Below, in pieces: positions 34,390 through 43,747 of a stretch of DNA of 64,000 nt (position 1 is its first letter; each line of letters begins with the position of its first letter). Origin of the DNA: Halovenus sp037080055 (GTDB lineage Archaea > Halobacteriota > Halobacteria > Halobacteriales > Haloarculaceae). The stretch is from assembly GCF_037080055.1 (NCBI RefSeq), contig NZ_JBAOJI010000004.1:223835-287834 (forward strand), written 5' to 3'. The position numbers and the translations under genes are program-made. Under the pieces are notes generated by a model, which was not told where the DNA came from, made no database searches, and saw only the letters and a list, made by a program, of their open reading frames with translations.

Positions 34390-35639
34390 AGGTAATCCTC
34401 CATCGTAACCTGACTGTCTGGTTCATCAGTCTGTGCTGCGTCGTCGCCCCCGTCCGCTGCTGGGTGGTCGGCCTGCTGGTCGTCGGCATCTGCTGGCGAG
34501 GTGGCTTCGTCCTGTTCGGTGTCCGCAGCGGCAAACGCGCCGGAATCGGCCTCGTCGACGAACTCCTCGACGCGGCGTTCGACGCTGTCTGCGACATTGG
34601 AGTCGGCGACCTTGCTCGCCCGGATCGTCTCGTCGAGATCCCGGGCGGCGGGGCTGAGCCCGAGTTCCGAGATCCGCTGTTCGACGGCCTCGTCGGGATC
34701 GGCAAAGGAGACTTCCACGTCAGTCTCGTCCTCGATTTCGCGCTGGTCGTTGACCCGCGTCGCGAGCGCCCCCTGATCATCGGCGTACTCCTCGATACCA
34801 GCGGGCATGACCTGTTCGCCCTCGCCGGTGATCCGGACGATCACGACGGAATCGCTCACGTCGTGCTGGTCGATACGCTCGCGGATTCGCTCGCTGCCCT
34901 CCCCGGGCCGCAGTTCGATGTCGAGAAACTCGAATTCGCGGGTGTCGAGTCCACGGCGGCGGATATCGACGGTCTCCTCGAAGGTGACGAGGTTGTACCC
35001 CCGATCCTCGCGTTCGGATGCGCTCGCGCGCTCGGTCGAGCCACAGTAGGTGAGCCACGTTCCGTCGTCGAGTTGCTTGGTCTTGGCCTCGTGGTCGTCG
35101 CCGACCAGCATCGCGTCGAAGTCGACGGTCGCTTCCCGGCTGATCTCGCGGGCGTCCCAGTCGCCGTGCTCGAAGGGTTCGAAGAGGCCGTGCGAAACCA
35201 GGGCGGCGTACTCGGCGTCGTGGGGTTCGTATTCGTAGTCGAGGTCGTCGCGTTTCGACCGCGGGACGAAATCCAGCCCGTAGAAAGCGACGTTGCCGAG
35301 TTGGACTGGCTCGCTGCCCAGTCGTGTGGCCAGGTCCATCGACTCGAAGAGATCGAGCCACTGCTGGGAGCGTTTCCCTTCGTGGTTGCCGACGATTGCG
35401 AGAAAGGGAATGCCAGCGTCGTCGAGATCACGCAAGACGGAGAGTGCGCCCATGATATCGCTGAGTCGGGGCGTGCGGTCGTGAAAGAGGTCGCCAGCGT
35501 GAACGACGGCGTCGACATCCTCGGCGATGGCGTCCTCGGCCACCCGCTCGAACGCTCGCCGGAAGTCCTCGCGGCGGTCGGGCAGGTGGTACTGCTGATA
35601 GCCGAGATGAGTATCGCCCGTATGCAAGATCCGCGTCAT
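34386..35639 (-). CDS. mre11: DNA double-strand break repair nuclease Mre11
   Basis: 417 residues. Mn-dependent nuclease that processes DNA ends with Rad50. The phosphoesterase motifs are in order: HTGDTHLGY, HAGDLFHD, VGNHEG, and the later HGLFEP and GDDHEAK (the usual GHxH position reads GDDH). The C-terminal third is acidic and low in complexity, ending QVTMEDYL. That short end may be the Rad50-binding peptide, which is an inference. Mre11 is upstream of rad50 in the operon. Confidence 0.95.
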   Translation of the reverse strand: MTRILHTGDTHLGYQQYHLPDRREDFRRAFERVAEDAIAEDVDAVVHAGDLFHDRTPRLSDIMGALSVLRDLDDAGIPFLAIVGNHEGKRSQQWLDLFESMDLATRLGSEPVQLGNVAFYGLDFVPRSKRDDLDYEYEPHDAEYAALVSHGLFEPFEHGDWDAREISREATVDFDAMLVGDDHEAKTKQLDDGTWLTYCGSTERASASEREDRGYNLVTFEETVDIRRRGLDTREFEFLDIELRPGEGSERIRERIDQHDVSDSVVIVRITGEGEQVMPAGIEEYADDQGALATRVNDQREIEDETDVEVSFADPDEAVEQRISELGLSPAARDLDETIRASKVADSNVADSVERRVEEFVDEADSGAFAAADTEQDEATSPADADDQQADHPAADGGDDAAQTDEPDSQVTMEDYL

Positions 35640-35712
35640 ACCCGAGCCCTACGTCGGCATCCGGTAAAGGCATTGTCAGAGCACACTGAAAGTGAAACCG
35701 TTCGGATCGCCG

Positions 35713-37485
35713 TCACTGCATGGGGAGTTCGACGGAGACGGTCGTCCCCTGATCGTCGACATCGATTTCGATCTCGCCGCCGACGTAATGGACGAGCCAG
35801 TACGCCAGCCACAGACCGAGTCCGGACCCGTGTTGAAGCGGCCGTTCGGCCCCTTCTTCGAGTGCGCGTCGTTCCTGGTTTGGGATGCCGGGGCCGTTGT
35901 CGCAGATGGTGACAGTCGCCTTTCGCTGGTCGGTGGTGAGCGAGACTGTCACGTGTGGCTGTGGCCCGTCAGAGTGTTTCAGCGCGTTCTCGATCAGTTC
36001 CTGGAGCGCGGGGGCCACTCTCGCGTCGACCGTGGTCCCAGTCGTGGCACCGAGATCGAGATCGAGTGTGCGATCGGGGTAGGAGTCGCTGAACTGGGTG
36101 GCGGTTCGTTCGAGAAACGAGACGAGGTCACGTTGGGTCTGCGTATCGGATGTCTCGGCGATGACCTCACGGACGTGGTTGGCCTTCTCGCTAACATCGA
36201 TCAGCGACTGGACGTTTTCCTGGATCGTCTCGATTCGGTCCAGTTCCGTCTCGTCAGTCAGCTCTCTCGACAGCGTGTTGGCATGGCCCTGGATGACGGT
36301 CCCCTTGTTACGGAGGTTGTGTCGCAGGACACGATGGAAGACTTCGAGTTGCTGTTCGCGGAGCCGGCGATCCGTGATCTCGTCTTGAATGCCGACGAAG
36401 CCCTCGATCGAGCCGTCAGCGTCTTTGATAGGGGCGATCGTCTGCAGGGCAACGAATCGCTCACCAGATTTGCGTTCGTTTACGATCTCGGTGTTCCAGA
36501 CCTCACCGTCGAGAATCGTCTCCCAGAGACGGCTGTAGAGTTCCTCGCCGTGTTCGCCGGATTTGAGAATGCGCGGCGTCAATCCGACGGCCTCCTCGGC
36601 AGCGTAGCCGGTGATCTCCTCGAAGGCGGGATTGACGTACTCGATGACTCCCCGCTCGTCCGTGACGATGATCGCGTGACCGGCCTGTTCGACGGCGTTT
36701 TTGAACTGGCGCAGTTCCCGCTCGCGCTGTTTGCGGTCGGTGACATCCTGGAACAACAGCAGCGACGCAGGCGCTCCCTCGTACTCGATGCGAGAAGCCC
36801 GAAGGTCGATGTGTTTTGCAATCCCCTCGGGCGTCTGAACCGTGAGTTCGTACTGTGCTGGGTCGTCCGCCGGGGCGGACTGTTGCTCGCGACACCGCCC
36901 GAGGAGTTCGCTATCGGCCCCGGAGAGGACCGTCTCCAGCGACGAGTCCAGAAGCGTCGCCGCGTCGCGGTGGAGGATGTCTGTCAATCGGTCGTTGACG
37001 AAGACGAACTCGTCGCGCTGGACGACTGCGATCCCGTTTTCGCTCTGTTCGACGAGCGTCCGGTACTTTTCGTGTTCCTCTTCGAGTTGTGCCGTCCGGT
37101 CCCGTAGATCTGCAGTGAGCCCCTCCGTCTGTTCTCGCCGGGCGAGCAGGTTGCTCAGCGTCCGGAGCAGCGCCTGTTGCCTGACGGGTGCCCGGACGAC
37201 ATCGTCGATGAGCAGCGGCGGCTCTCGGTCGGCAATATCCGGAATCTCGACCGAGACTGCCGTCCGGTCCCGACGGACGAGGACGACCGGACAGAAGACC
37301 GGCTCCGTCTCCTGTTTGTGTGCATCGAGCGCCGCCCGGTAGTCCGGGAAGACCGCCTCGTCGACGATGTAGAGATCCGCGTCCTGAAGCTGGTCGTCGG
37401 TGAGTGGCGTGTGTCGCTTCGCTACGATCGATGCCACTGCACGTCGATTGCCTTCGTCGGCAAAGAGGAGTTGAACTGTCGCCAT
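35713..37485 (-). CDS. PAS-containing sensor histidine kinase with degenerate receiver domain
   Basis: 590 residues. Residues 1-120 form a receiver-like domain: acidic β1 end LLFADEGN and an Asp in LYIVDEAV. The usual Lys-Pro after strand 5 is replaced (VVRAPVRQQ), so phosphotransfer there is doubtful. Two PAS domains follow (about 140-255 and 260-375, the second with a PAC segment). The H-box is LRHNLRNKG (His near 390). The ATPase domain has N-box ENALKHS and G-boxes CDNGPGIP and GSGLGLWLAYWL. It is the last gene of the KaiC-like operon, one base after the preceding kinase. Confidence 0.9.
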   Translation of the reverse strand: MATVQLLFADEGNRRAVASIVAKRHTPLTDDQLQDADLYIVDEAVFPDYRAALDAHKQETEPVFCPVVLVRRDRTAVSVEIPDIADREPPLLIDDVVRAPVRQQALLRTLSNLLARREQTEGLTADLRDRTAQLEEEHEKYRTLVEQSENGIAVVQRDEFVFVNDRLTDILHRDAATLLDSSLETVLSGADSELLGRCREQQSAPADDPAQYELTVQTPEGIAKHIDLRASRIEYEGAPASLLLFQDVTDRKQRERELRQFKNAVEQAGHAIIVTDERGVIEYVNPAFEEITGYAAEEAVGLTPRILKSGEHGEELYSRLWETILDGEVWNTEIVNERKSGERFVALQTIAPIKDADGSIEGFVGIQDEITDRRLREQQLEVFHRVLRHNLRNKGTVIQGHANTLSRELTDETELDRIETIQENVQSLIDVSEKANHVREVIAETSDTQTQRDLVSFLERTATQFSDSYPDRTLDLDLGATTGTTVDARVAPALQELIENALKHSDGPQPHVTVSLTTDQRKATVTICDNGPGIPNQERRALEEGAERPLQHGSGLGLWLAYWLVHYVGGEIEIDVDDQGTTVSVELPMQ

Positions 37486-37486
37486 A

Positions 37487-38494
37487 TTACGTTTCGGCGT
37501 CGACTGGATTCGTCTCGATTCCGGTGATCTCGAAGCGAGCGCCGCCGTTGCCTCCCGTCGTGACCCGCACCGCCCAGCCGTGTGCGTCTGCGACTGCTCT
37601 CACGACGGCGAGACCGAGTCCAGAGCCGGCTTTAGATGTCGTGTAGCCCTCCTCGAACACTTGGTCGTAGTCCGCTTCGGGGATCCCCGAGCCGTCATCC
37701 TCGATAACGATTCCGCCATCGAGAGGACCGACCGTCACGGTCACGTCCGCCCCGCCGTGCTCGACAGCGTTGCGGAACAGGTTTTCGAGTAGTTGCCGGA
37801 GTCGCATCTCGTCGGCGAGGATCTGCTGGTCGGTCTCGATGGAGAGTTCGGCATCGGAATCGAACACGATATCCCAGCACTCTCTCGCAACCGTTTCGAT
37901 GTCGACCGGTTCGAGCGTGATGTCGATGTTCCCCTGTTCGACGATGAGCAGCGTCTCCTCGAGCATCCGTTCCATCCGGTCGACGGCGCGCTGACACCGG
38001 TCGAGCGCCTCAGGGCGGTTGGCGTTCCGTGCCGTATCCAGCGAGAGCGTGAGGATGTTGAGCGGGTTGCGGAGTTCGTGTCGGAGCGTGCTCGCGAGTT
38101 CTTCGAGTTGTGCGGTCCGCTCCTGGAGCTGTTCAGTCTGCCGGCGGCGTGCGAGGAGATTCGCGACAGCACGCCGAAGCGTCTGCTTGTTGACCGGAGC
38201 GGTGAGGACTTCGTCGACGAGAAACGGCTCCGTCTCGGCGGCCGGATCGGGTAGATCGATCGTGGTCGGGCTCCGCTCACGACGGATCAAGAGAACGGGA
38301 CAGAACACCGGCTGTTGCTCGTGCTGGTATCGCTCCAGCGATGCTCGATACGCGGGTAGGGCGGGCTCGTCGACGATGAAGAGGTCGGCGTCCTGCAGGT
38401 CCCCGTCGACCACCAGCGTGTGGTGGTCCGCCAGCACGGAGGCGAGTGCGTGGCGGTTTCCTCCGTCGTGCAAAAGTAACTGGAGCTCGGCCAT
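37487..38494 (-). CDS. Sensor histidine kinase with degenerate receiver domain, no PAS
   Basis: 335 residues. Its N-terminal ~120 residues are a paralogue of the one in the downstream kinase (shared DLQDADL, IVDE, PVFCPV, RRAVANLLARR patterns) and also lack the Lys. A short coiled linker leads straight to the H-box LRHELRNPLNIL, then the ATPase domain (ENLFRNAVEHGG, DDGSGIP, GSGLGLAVV). With no PAS sensor, the receiver-like domain is the only candidate input. It is flanked by the KaiC-like gene (10-base gap) and the PAS kinase (1-base gap). Confidence 0.9.
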   Translation of the reverse strand: MAELQLLLHDGGNRHALASVLADHHTLVVDGDLQDADLFIVDEPALPAYRASLERYQHEQQPVFCPVLLIRRERSPTTIDLPDPAAETEPFLVDEVLTAPVNKQTLRRAVANLLARRRQTEQLQERTAQLEELASTLRHELRNPLNILTLSLDTARNANRPEALDRCQRAVDRMERMLEETLLIVEQGNIDITLEPVDIETVARECWDIVFDSDAELSIETDQQILADEMRLRQLLENLFRNAVEHGGADVTVTVGPLDGGIVIEDDGSGIPEADYDQVFEEGYTTSKAGSGLGLAVVRAVADAHGWAVRVTTGGNGGARFEITGIETNPVDAET

Positions 38495-38504
38495 AGCTCG
38501 GTTC

Positions 38505-39974
38505 TCACCACGATTTGTCGGCTCGGTCCGGGATACCGTCGAGAACGCCGTGGATCCCCGTCAGCGGCTCCCCGACATCTAGGCCGTCGGCGGTGATCCG
38601 GAACCGACGGGGCACCGTCTCGAATTCGCCGATGCGCTTTTTCAACACACCGACGACGCGCTGGAGTTCGCCTTCGAGTTCGAGATAATTCTGGAAGATG
38701 ATGTTGTCAGCAACGTAGCTGACGTTCGTACTGGTCGCTTGCGGGAGCCCCATCACCTCGCTTCGCTGGTCGATCAGGATTACCGACGTGTTCATGTTCG
38801 TCAGATACTGCGTGAGGGCGTGGAGTCGTCGCCGGAGATCGACGGTGTCGCCGGTGCCTTTGATTACCGTCTTGTAGCCAGCGATCCCGTCGATGACGAC
38901 GAGTTCGGGCGAGTTGGCTTCGACCTGTGATTTGACCTGCCGAGCGAACTCCTCCGAAGACAGCGACAGCGGGGTGACCTCTTCGATGGTCAGGGCTCCC
39001 GCTTCCCGAAGGCTTGTGATGTCGAGCCCGAACGTTTCTGCTCGATAGGTGAACGTTTCGAGCGATTCCTCGAACAGATAGCCCAGTGCCGCGTCGCCGT
39101 TTGTCGCTGCCGAGTGAAGAAATTCCGTGGCCAACGTCGTCTTCCCGACCCCCGATGGTCCGCTGACAATCGTGACCGTTCCGCGTTCGAGTCCCCCGCC
39201 GAGCAGCGTATCGAGATTGTCGAGCCCGGAAGACAGCGGTGTTGGCTCGAAGGTTCGCCTGTGTTGATCCGGCAGAAGTGCGGGATAGACTTCAGCACCA
39301 CCGTCGCGGATTTCGAGTCCGTGTGTTCCATCCTGCTGGCCGACACCGCGGTGTTTCGGCACGCTGATCCGGCGGCCCGCCTCTTCTTCCTCGTAGGCGA
39401 GATTCACCACGCCGTCGCTGAGTGAGCGCAGTTGCGTGTCCATCTGGCCGCTGGGCGTCTTCGTCGCGAGCACAGTCGTCCCCCGGTTTTTGAGAAACCG
39501 CGCGAAGGAGATGATCCGCTTTCGGAACTGGTACTCGTTGGGTTCGATATACTGAAACTGTGTGATCGGATCGATGAGGACTCGGTCCGGATCCCGCTCT
39601 TCGATGGCGGTTCGCACGTCAGAGATGAGGTTCTCGTCGGCAACGTCCTGGGGTCGGACGACATCGTACGACTGTGAGCCGTTGAAAAATTCAGATTCCG
39701 GCCCGATATCGAGAAACGAGGCGTCCGTGATATCGATTCCGAGCGCGGCGGCGTTCGCACGCAAACCGGCCTCCGACTCCTCACCGTGGATAAACAGGAC
39801 CGACTCCCCGTCGTCGAGGCCCGTTCGCAGAAACTCCATGCCGAGGGTGGTCTTCCCAGTTCCGGGTGGGCCGATAACGAGATACAGCCGTCCGTCGATA
39901 AAGCCGCCGTTGAGCAGGGAGTCGAGACCCGACACCCCACTCGATAGCTGCGTCAGTCGATGCTTCTGTGTCAT
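38505..39974 (-). CDS. Double-domain KaiC-like ATPase
   Basis: 489 residues. Two RecA/KaiC ATPase domains. The first has Walker A IGPPGTGKTTLGMEF (about 32-46) and Walker B-like VLIDPITQF. The second has Walker A SGPSGVGKTTLATEF (about 268-282) and Walker B LVVIDGIAGY. The lead LSSGVSGLDSLLNGGF is typical of KaiC-like proteins. A role in signal transduction is likely, because two histidine kinases follow in the same operon. Cyanobacterial clock function should not be assumed, since no KaiB is here. A TATA box near 40001-40009 lies about 30 bases upstream. Confidence 0.92.
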   Translation of the reverse strand: MTQKHRLTQLSSGVSGLDSLLNGGFIDGRLYLVIGPPGTGKTTLGMEFLRTGLDDGESVLFIHGEESEAGLRANAAALGIDITDASFLDIGPESEFFNGSQSYDVVRPQDVADENLISDVRTAIEERDPDRVLIDPITQFQYIEPNEYQFRKRIISFARFLKNRGTTVLATKTPSGQMDTQLRSLSDGVVNLAYEEEEAGRRISVPKHRGVGQQDGTHGLEIRDGGAEVYPALLPDQHRRTFEPTPLSSGLDNLDTLLGGGLERGTVTIVSGPSGVGKTTLATEFLHSAATNGDAALGYLFEESLETFTYRAETFGLDITSLREAGALTIEEVTPLSLSSEEFARQVKSQVEANSPELVVIDGIAGYKTVIKGTGDTVDLRRRLHALTQYLTNMNTSVILIDQRSEVMGLPQATSTNVSYVADNIIFQNYLELEGELQRVVGVLKKRIGEFETVPRRFRITADGLDVGEPLTGIHGVLDGIPDRADKSW

Positions 39975-40000
39975 TGTCTTGGATTCGGACGACAGGAGCT

Positions 40001-40009
40001 ATTTATTCT
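40001..40009 (-). promoter_or_regulatory. TATA box of the KaiC-like operon
   Basis: On the reverse strand this reads agaataaat, about 30 bases before the ATG at 39974. It is the only promoter needed for the three-gene operon, which otherwise has gaps of 10 and 1 bases. Confidence 0.5.
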
Positions 40010-40115
40010 ATGTCGTTTCTCAAGTCGATGGGAGCGCGGCGTAGCTGGCGTCATAAGCTCACAGACGTGAACACACATCATGAAAGGCCAGTATAGTTAT
40101 GTGTTTTCTCGGGAC

Positions 40116-42296
40116 TCACTGGTTCACGGATCGTGACTCGTCAGTTCGGAGTTCGAAGCGAGCGCCGCCGTCGGTGCCGTCGGTAACCTCGACCTCCCAG
40201 TCGTGGGCGTCGGCGATCTGTCTGACGATTGTCAGCCCGAACCCGGTTCCTTCCTCGGAGGTGGTAAAGCCAGATTTGAGAACGTCATCGCGAGTTTCGG
40301 TCGGGATGCCGGGGCCGTCGTCTTCGATGTAAAATCCGTCGTCGAGTGGCCCGACGCGGACGGTTGCATCCGGACCGGCGTGCTCTCGGGTGTTTCGGTA
40401 CAGATTCGCGAACAGTTCCTGAACGCGAGACTGGTCCATCTCGAGTGTCGCATCGCCGTCGACAGTCAGAGTCATCACCTGTGTGTCGACGTTGTCCCAC
40501 GCCGCCCGGGCGACCGTTTCGAGGGAGACGGGTGCCGGATCGAGGACACTTTTGCCCTGTTTGGCCAGCGCGAGTAACTCCTCGATGAGTGTTTCCATGC
40601 GGTCGATGGCCTCCGCCATTCGTGTGTGGGCTTGTTCGGGGTCGTCGGCGGTCCGGGCGATATCGAGATTGGCATCCATGACGTTAAGCGGATTGCGAAG
40701 GTCGTGGGCCACAGTCCGCCCGAAGTTTTCGAGACGGTCGTTCTGCCGCTGTAGTTCTCGGCGCTGTTCTTTGAGTTCGGTGATATCGCGGTTGATCGCG
40801 ACGAAGCCCGTGATTTCGTCGTCGTCCGTGAGTGGGGCAATCGTCTGGTCGATGACGTACTGTCTGCTGTCCTTGCGTTCGTTGATGATCTCACCGGTCC
40901 AGACCTCGCCGTCGAGAATCGTCTGCCAGAGCCGCTGGTAAAACTCCTGGTCGTGCTCGCCGGATTTGAGCATCGCGGGCGTGTTGCCGAGTGCCTCTTC
41001 ACGGTCGAACCCAGTCATCTCCTCGAAGGCGGGGTTGACGTACTCGATTGTGCCGTCAACGTCGGTCACCAGCACACCGTGGCCGGCCTGTTCGACAGCC
41101 TTGCGGAACGTCCGGAGATCACGCTCACGCTCCTTCCGGTCGGTGATATCCTGAATCGTCCCGACGTGGTACTCCTCGCCTTCGATCCGCACGTGTGTCG
41201 TGACCGTATCGACGGGGAAGGTATCGTCCGTCCCCAGACGACGGTTGACAGTCTCTCGGCGACGGATCTCCCCCTCCTCGAAGGAGTCCCAGTAGTCGTC
41301 GAACCGGTCCGCGTCGAATTCGGGGTTGACGTGCGTGATTGGCTCTCCTTCGAGGTGTTCGGGAGTCGCCCCGAGCATGCCGGCGTAGGTGGGATTCGCG
41401 TAGGTGATAGTGCCGTCGCTGTCGTAGGCAGCGATCCCGGTCCCGACCTGTTCGACGGCCTGCTCGAAAAACGCCCGCTGTCGCTCGCGTTCCTTGCGCT
41501 CGGTGATATCGCGGTTGATCGCGACGTAGCCCGTGACCTCGCCATCTTCGGTAATCGGCGAAATTGTCTGGTCGATAACGTAGCGCTCGCCGCCTTTCTG
41601 CTCGTTGACGACCTCTCCTTCCCAGACCTCGCCGTCGGTGATCGTCTCCCAGAGCCGCTGGTAGAACTCCTCGCCGTGGACGCCCGATTTGAGCAGCGCA
41701 GGGGTCGCCCCCTTCAACTCGGAGACCTCGTAGCCGGAGATTTGCTCCATCGTCGGGTTGGCGTAGGTGATGGTGCCGTCGGCGTCGGTGACGACCATCG
41801 CGTGGCCGGCGTTTTCGATCGCTGCGTAGATGTCCTGTAGTTTCTGTTGCTGACGGGCGATTGTCACGCAGTTGTCGATGCGGGTCGCCAGCAGTTCGTA
41901 CCGGGTGTCGCCGGTGTCCTTTTCGAGATAGTCGTCGGCACCCAGTCGGATCGCCTGGCTGGCGACTTCCTCCGATCCCTGTCCGGCGAACAGAATGAAC
42001 GGCAGTTCTGGATGGCGGGATTTGGCGACATCGAGGAATTCGAGGCCGTCCATGCCGGGCATGGCGTAATCACTGACCACACAGCTGATCTCCGGGTCGG
42101 CATCCAGCCGTTCGAGGGCCGCCTCTGCACTGGCCTCTGTCTTGACGTCGAAGCCGTGTTCGCGTTCGAGATACCGAGCGACCAGCGGCGCGAAGTCTTC
42201 GTCATCGTCGACGAACAACACCGTGGTCACGATGGAATCAGTGCCGATCTGGAGATCCTGTGCAGTCCAATCGATCTGGTTAGTGTTTGCTGTCAT
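40116..42296 (-). CDS. Receiver-PAS-PAS-PAS sensor histidine kinase
   Basis: 726 residues. A canonical receiver at about 25-140 has VLFVDDDEDF and the phospho-acceptor Asp in VVSDYAMPGMDG, with the Lys in YLEKDTGD. Three PAS/PAC repeats follow, each ending with ITDRKERER or a variant (ITERKERER, ITELKEQRR). The H-box is VAHDLRNPLNVM. The ATPase domain has NLYRNTREHAG, EDDGPGIP and GTGFGLTIV. The start at 42296 (MTANTNQIDW) is chosen; a GTG at 42230 directly before the receiver is also possible. A small leader gene ends 17 bases upstream. Confidence 0.9.
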   Translation of the reverse strand: MTANTNQIDWTAQDLQIGTDSIVTTVLFVDDDEDFAPLVARYLEREHGFDVKTEASAEAALERLDADPEISCVVSDYAMPGMDGLEFLDVAKSRHPELPFILFAGQGSEEVASQAIRLGADDYLEKDTGDTRYELLATRIDNCVTIARQQQKLQDIYAAIENAGHAMVVTDADGTITYANPTMEQISGYEVSELKGATPALLKSGVHGEEFYQRLWETITDGEVWEGEVVNEQKGGERYVIDQTISPITEDGEVTGYVAINRDITERKERERQRAFFEQAVEQVGTGIAAYDSDGTITYANPTYAGMLGATPEHLEGEPITHVNPEFDADRFDDYWDSFEEGEIRRRETVNRRLGTDDTFPVDTVTTHVRIEGEEYHVGTIQDITDRKERERDLRTFRKAVEQAGHGVLVTDVDGTIEYVNPAFEEMTGFDREEALGNTPAMLKSGEHDQEFYQRLWQTILDGEVWTGEIINERKDSRQYVIDQTIAPLTDDDEITGFVAINRDITELKEQRRELQRQNDRLENFGRTVAHDLRNPLNVMDANLDIARTADDPEQAHTRMAEAIDRMETLIEELLALAKQGKSVLDPAPVSLETVARAAWDNVDTQVMTLTVDGDATLEMDQSRVQELFANLYRNTREHAGPDATVRVGPLDDGFYIEDDGPGIPTETRDDVLKSGFTTSEEGTGFGLTIVRQIADAHDWEVEVTDGTDGGARFELRTDESRSVNQ

Positions 42297-42313
42297 CTGT
42301 GTCGGTGAACAGT

Positions 42314-42487
42314 CTAACGGGGACCCCGAATGTGGTCTCTCCACTGTGGATAGGTCCCCCACGGCGTCGTGTCGTGGCCGGCAACTGAACCTCCGGACCC
42401 ACCGGTCCGCTCCGGATAGCTGGTCTCCTGCTGTGGCTCGCGTCCCCCTCTTCCGAGTTCGTTCCCCGAAACGACTAGGTCTGACAT
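42314..42487 (-). CDS. Small hypothetical protein upstream of the receiver kinase
   Basis: 57 residues: MSDLVVSGNELGRGGREPQQ, then a Gly/Ser/Thr-rich middle and a C-terminus with three Trp/His-Trp positions (TPWGTYPQWRDHIRGP). The start is supported by a strong TATA box (catttataagc on this strand, 42508-42518) at 27 bases, leaderless spacing. It ends 17 bases before the kinase start, so the kinase probably depends on this promoter. It could also be a leader peptide. I know no family. Confidence 0.5.
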   Translation of the reverse strand: MSDLVVSGNELGRGGREPQQETSYPERTGGSGGSVAGHDTTPWGTYPQWRDHIRGPR

Positions 42488-42507
42488 ATCCACCCCTACT
42501 GGAATCT

Positions 42508-42518
42508 TGCTTATAAAT
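42508..42518 (-). promoter_or_regulatory. TATA box for the small protein and receiver-kinase genes
   Basis: The reverse-strand sequence catttataagc is among the best TATA matches in the window, 27 bases from the ATG at 42487. No other good match lies before the kinase itself. Confidence 0.55.
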
Positions 42519-42657
42519 GGACGGACAGACTCTCTGCGTGATGAAAATCGCTGGGCGTCTTTTCTATCCCATCAGTTCCGAGAATAGCTTCGCCAGGGAC
42601 CGGTTCGGCCGTCGCCGGGATAGCTGCTCACAGTTGAGTCGCACGACAGCGAGTCGA

Positions 42658-43719
42658 TCAGTCCAGTTCAATATCCTCGATGGTGCCGTTGCAGAGTCCC
42701 TCGTAGAGCGTTTCGAGTTGGTTGATCGTTCGGCCGACGCTGTACTGTTCGATCGCGCTTCGGGTGTCCCGGTCGGTTCTGAGAACCTGTTCGATGGCAT
42801 CGACGGCGGCGTCGATGTTGCCGGGTTCGTACCGGTGGCCGTTGTTGACGCCGATCGTTCGGTCGAACGGCGGGGCGTCGGCAGCGACGACCGGCGTGCC
42901 GCAGGCGTTGGCTTCGAGCGTCGACAGGCCGAGCGTGTCGGCAGTCGAGGCGGTGATGAACGCGTCGATGGAGGAGTAGAAAATCGGGAGTTCCTCTCGC
43001 GGGAGAAAATCACGGAGCGTGACGTTGTCCGGTTTGCGCGCAGCGAGGTCGGGCCGGCGCGGCCCCTCGCCGACGATGACGAACTCGTATTCGGGGAGTT
43101 CCTCGGCGACCTCGAACAGTTCGGCGACGTTTTTTTCCATGCTGAGTCGGCCGCTATAGCCGATGACTGTCTCGCCGTCGTACCACCGCTCGTCGGTCGG
43201 CTGGAAGAACTCCATGTTGACGCCGACGGGCAGTTGGACGTGATCCACGTCGCGGTCGATCCGGCTGGTGGAGGCTGTCACCACGTCGAAGAGGCTCAGA
43301 TACTTGCTTTCGAGCGTTGGATACCGCTCGCTCAGCACGCCCGCGACCGATTCCCACGGCAGTGCCTGATGGAAGTACTCCTCGATGGGGGTGTGATGCG
43401 TGTAGACCAGCGGGAGATCGTACTTGTGGGCGTAATGGACGCCCAGCCAGCCGACCGGCCCCGGGCCGTGGCAGTGGACCAGATCGAGGTCGGGAAGCTT
43501 CGACGGACGCCGGTAGGTCGGGACACAGTAGCCCGGATAGAAGGGGTTCGGCAGCGATGGGACCGGATGCTCGCCCTCCTCGGGTTCGTAATCGCCGTCC
43601 GGGTAGACGATTTCCGTCTCGTGGCCGCGCTCGCTGAGCCGGTCACACCACAACTGAAGCGTGTAGGTGACCCCGTCGATTTCGGGAAAATAGCTGTCTG
43701 TGAAGAATCCAACGTTCAT
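42658..43719 (-). CDS. GT4-family glycosyltransferase
   Basis: 353 residues. GT-B fold. The N-terminus MNVGFFTDSYFPEIDGVTYT is typical of PimB/GT4 enzymes; the HCHGPGPVG and HHTPIEEYF segments follow. The C-terminal domain has IGYSGRLSMEKNVAEL and the E-x7-E-like motif STADTLGLSTLEANACGTPV. It uses an activated sugar, probably a nucleotide sugar. No membrane span. The start at 43719 is the first that gives the family N-terminus. It follows another GT4 gene with a 28-base gap. Confidence 0.93.
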   Translation of the reverse strand: MNVGFFTDSYFPEIDGVTYTLQLWCDRLSERGHETEIVYPDGDYEPEEGEHPVPSLPNPFYPGYCVPTYRRPSKLPDLDLVHCHGPGPVGWLGVHYAHKYDLPLVYTHHTPIEEYFHQALPWESVAGVLSERYPTLESKYLSLFDVVTASTSRIDRDVDHVQLPVGVNMEFFQPTDERWYDGETVIGYSGRLSMEKNVAELFEVAEELPEYEFVIVGEGPRRPDLAARKPDNVTLRDFLPREELPIFYSSIDAFITASTADTLGLSTLEANACGTPVVAADAPPFDRTIGVNNGHRYEPGNIDAAVDAIEQVLRTDRDTRSAIEQYSVGRTINQLETLYEGLCNGTIEDIELD

Positions 43720-43747
43720 ACCTGAGCCTCCGAAATTGTGTCGACTA

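Noticed and set aside
42517..43725. 402-codon forward frame opposite the GT4 gene, starting next to a TATA-like sequence
   Set aside because: The TATA sequence has leaderless spacing to the reverse-strand start at 42487, and the forward ATG overlaps the box itself. The opposite strand encodes a full glycosyltransferase.
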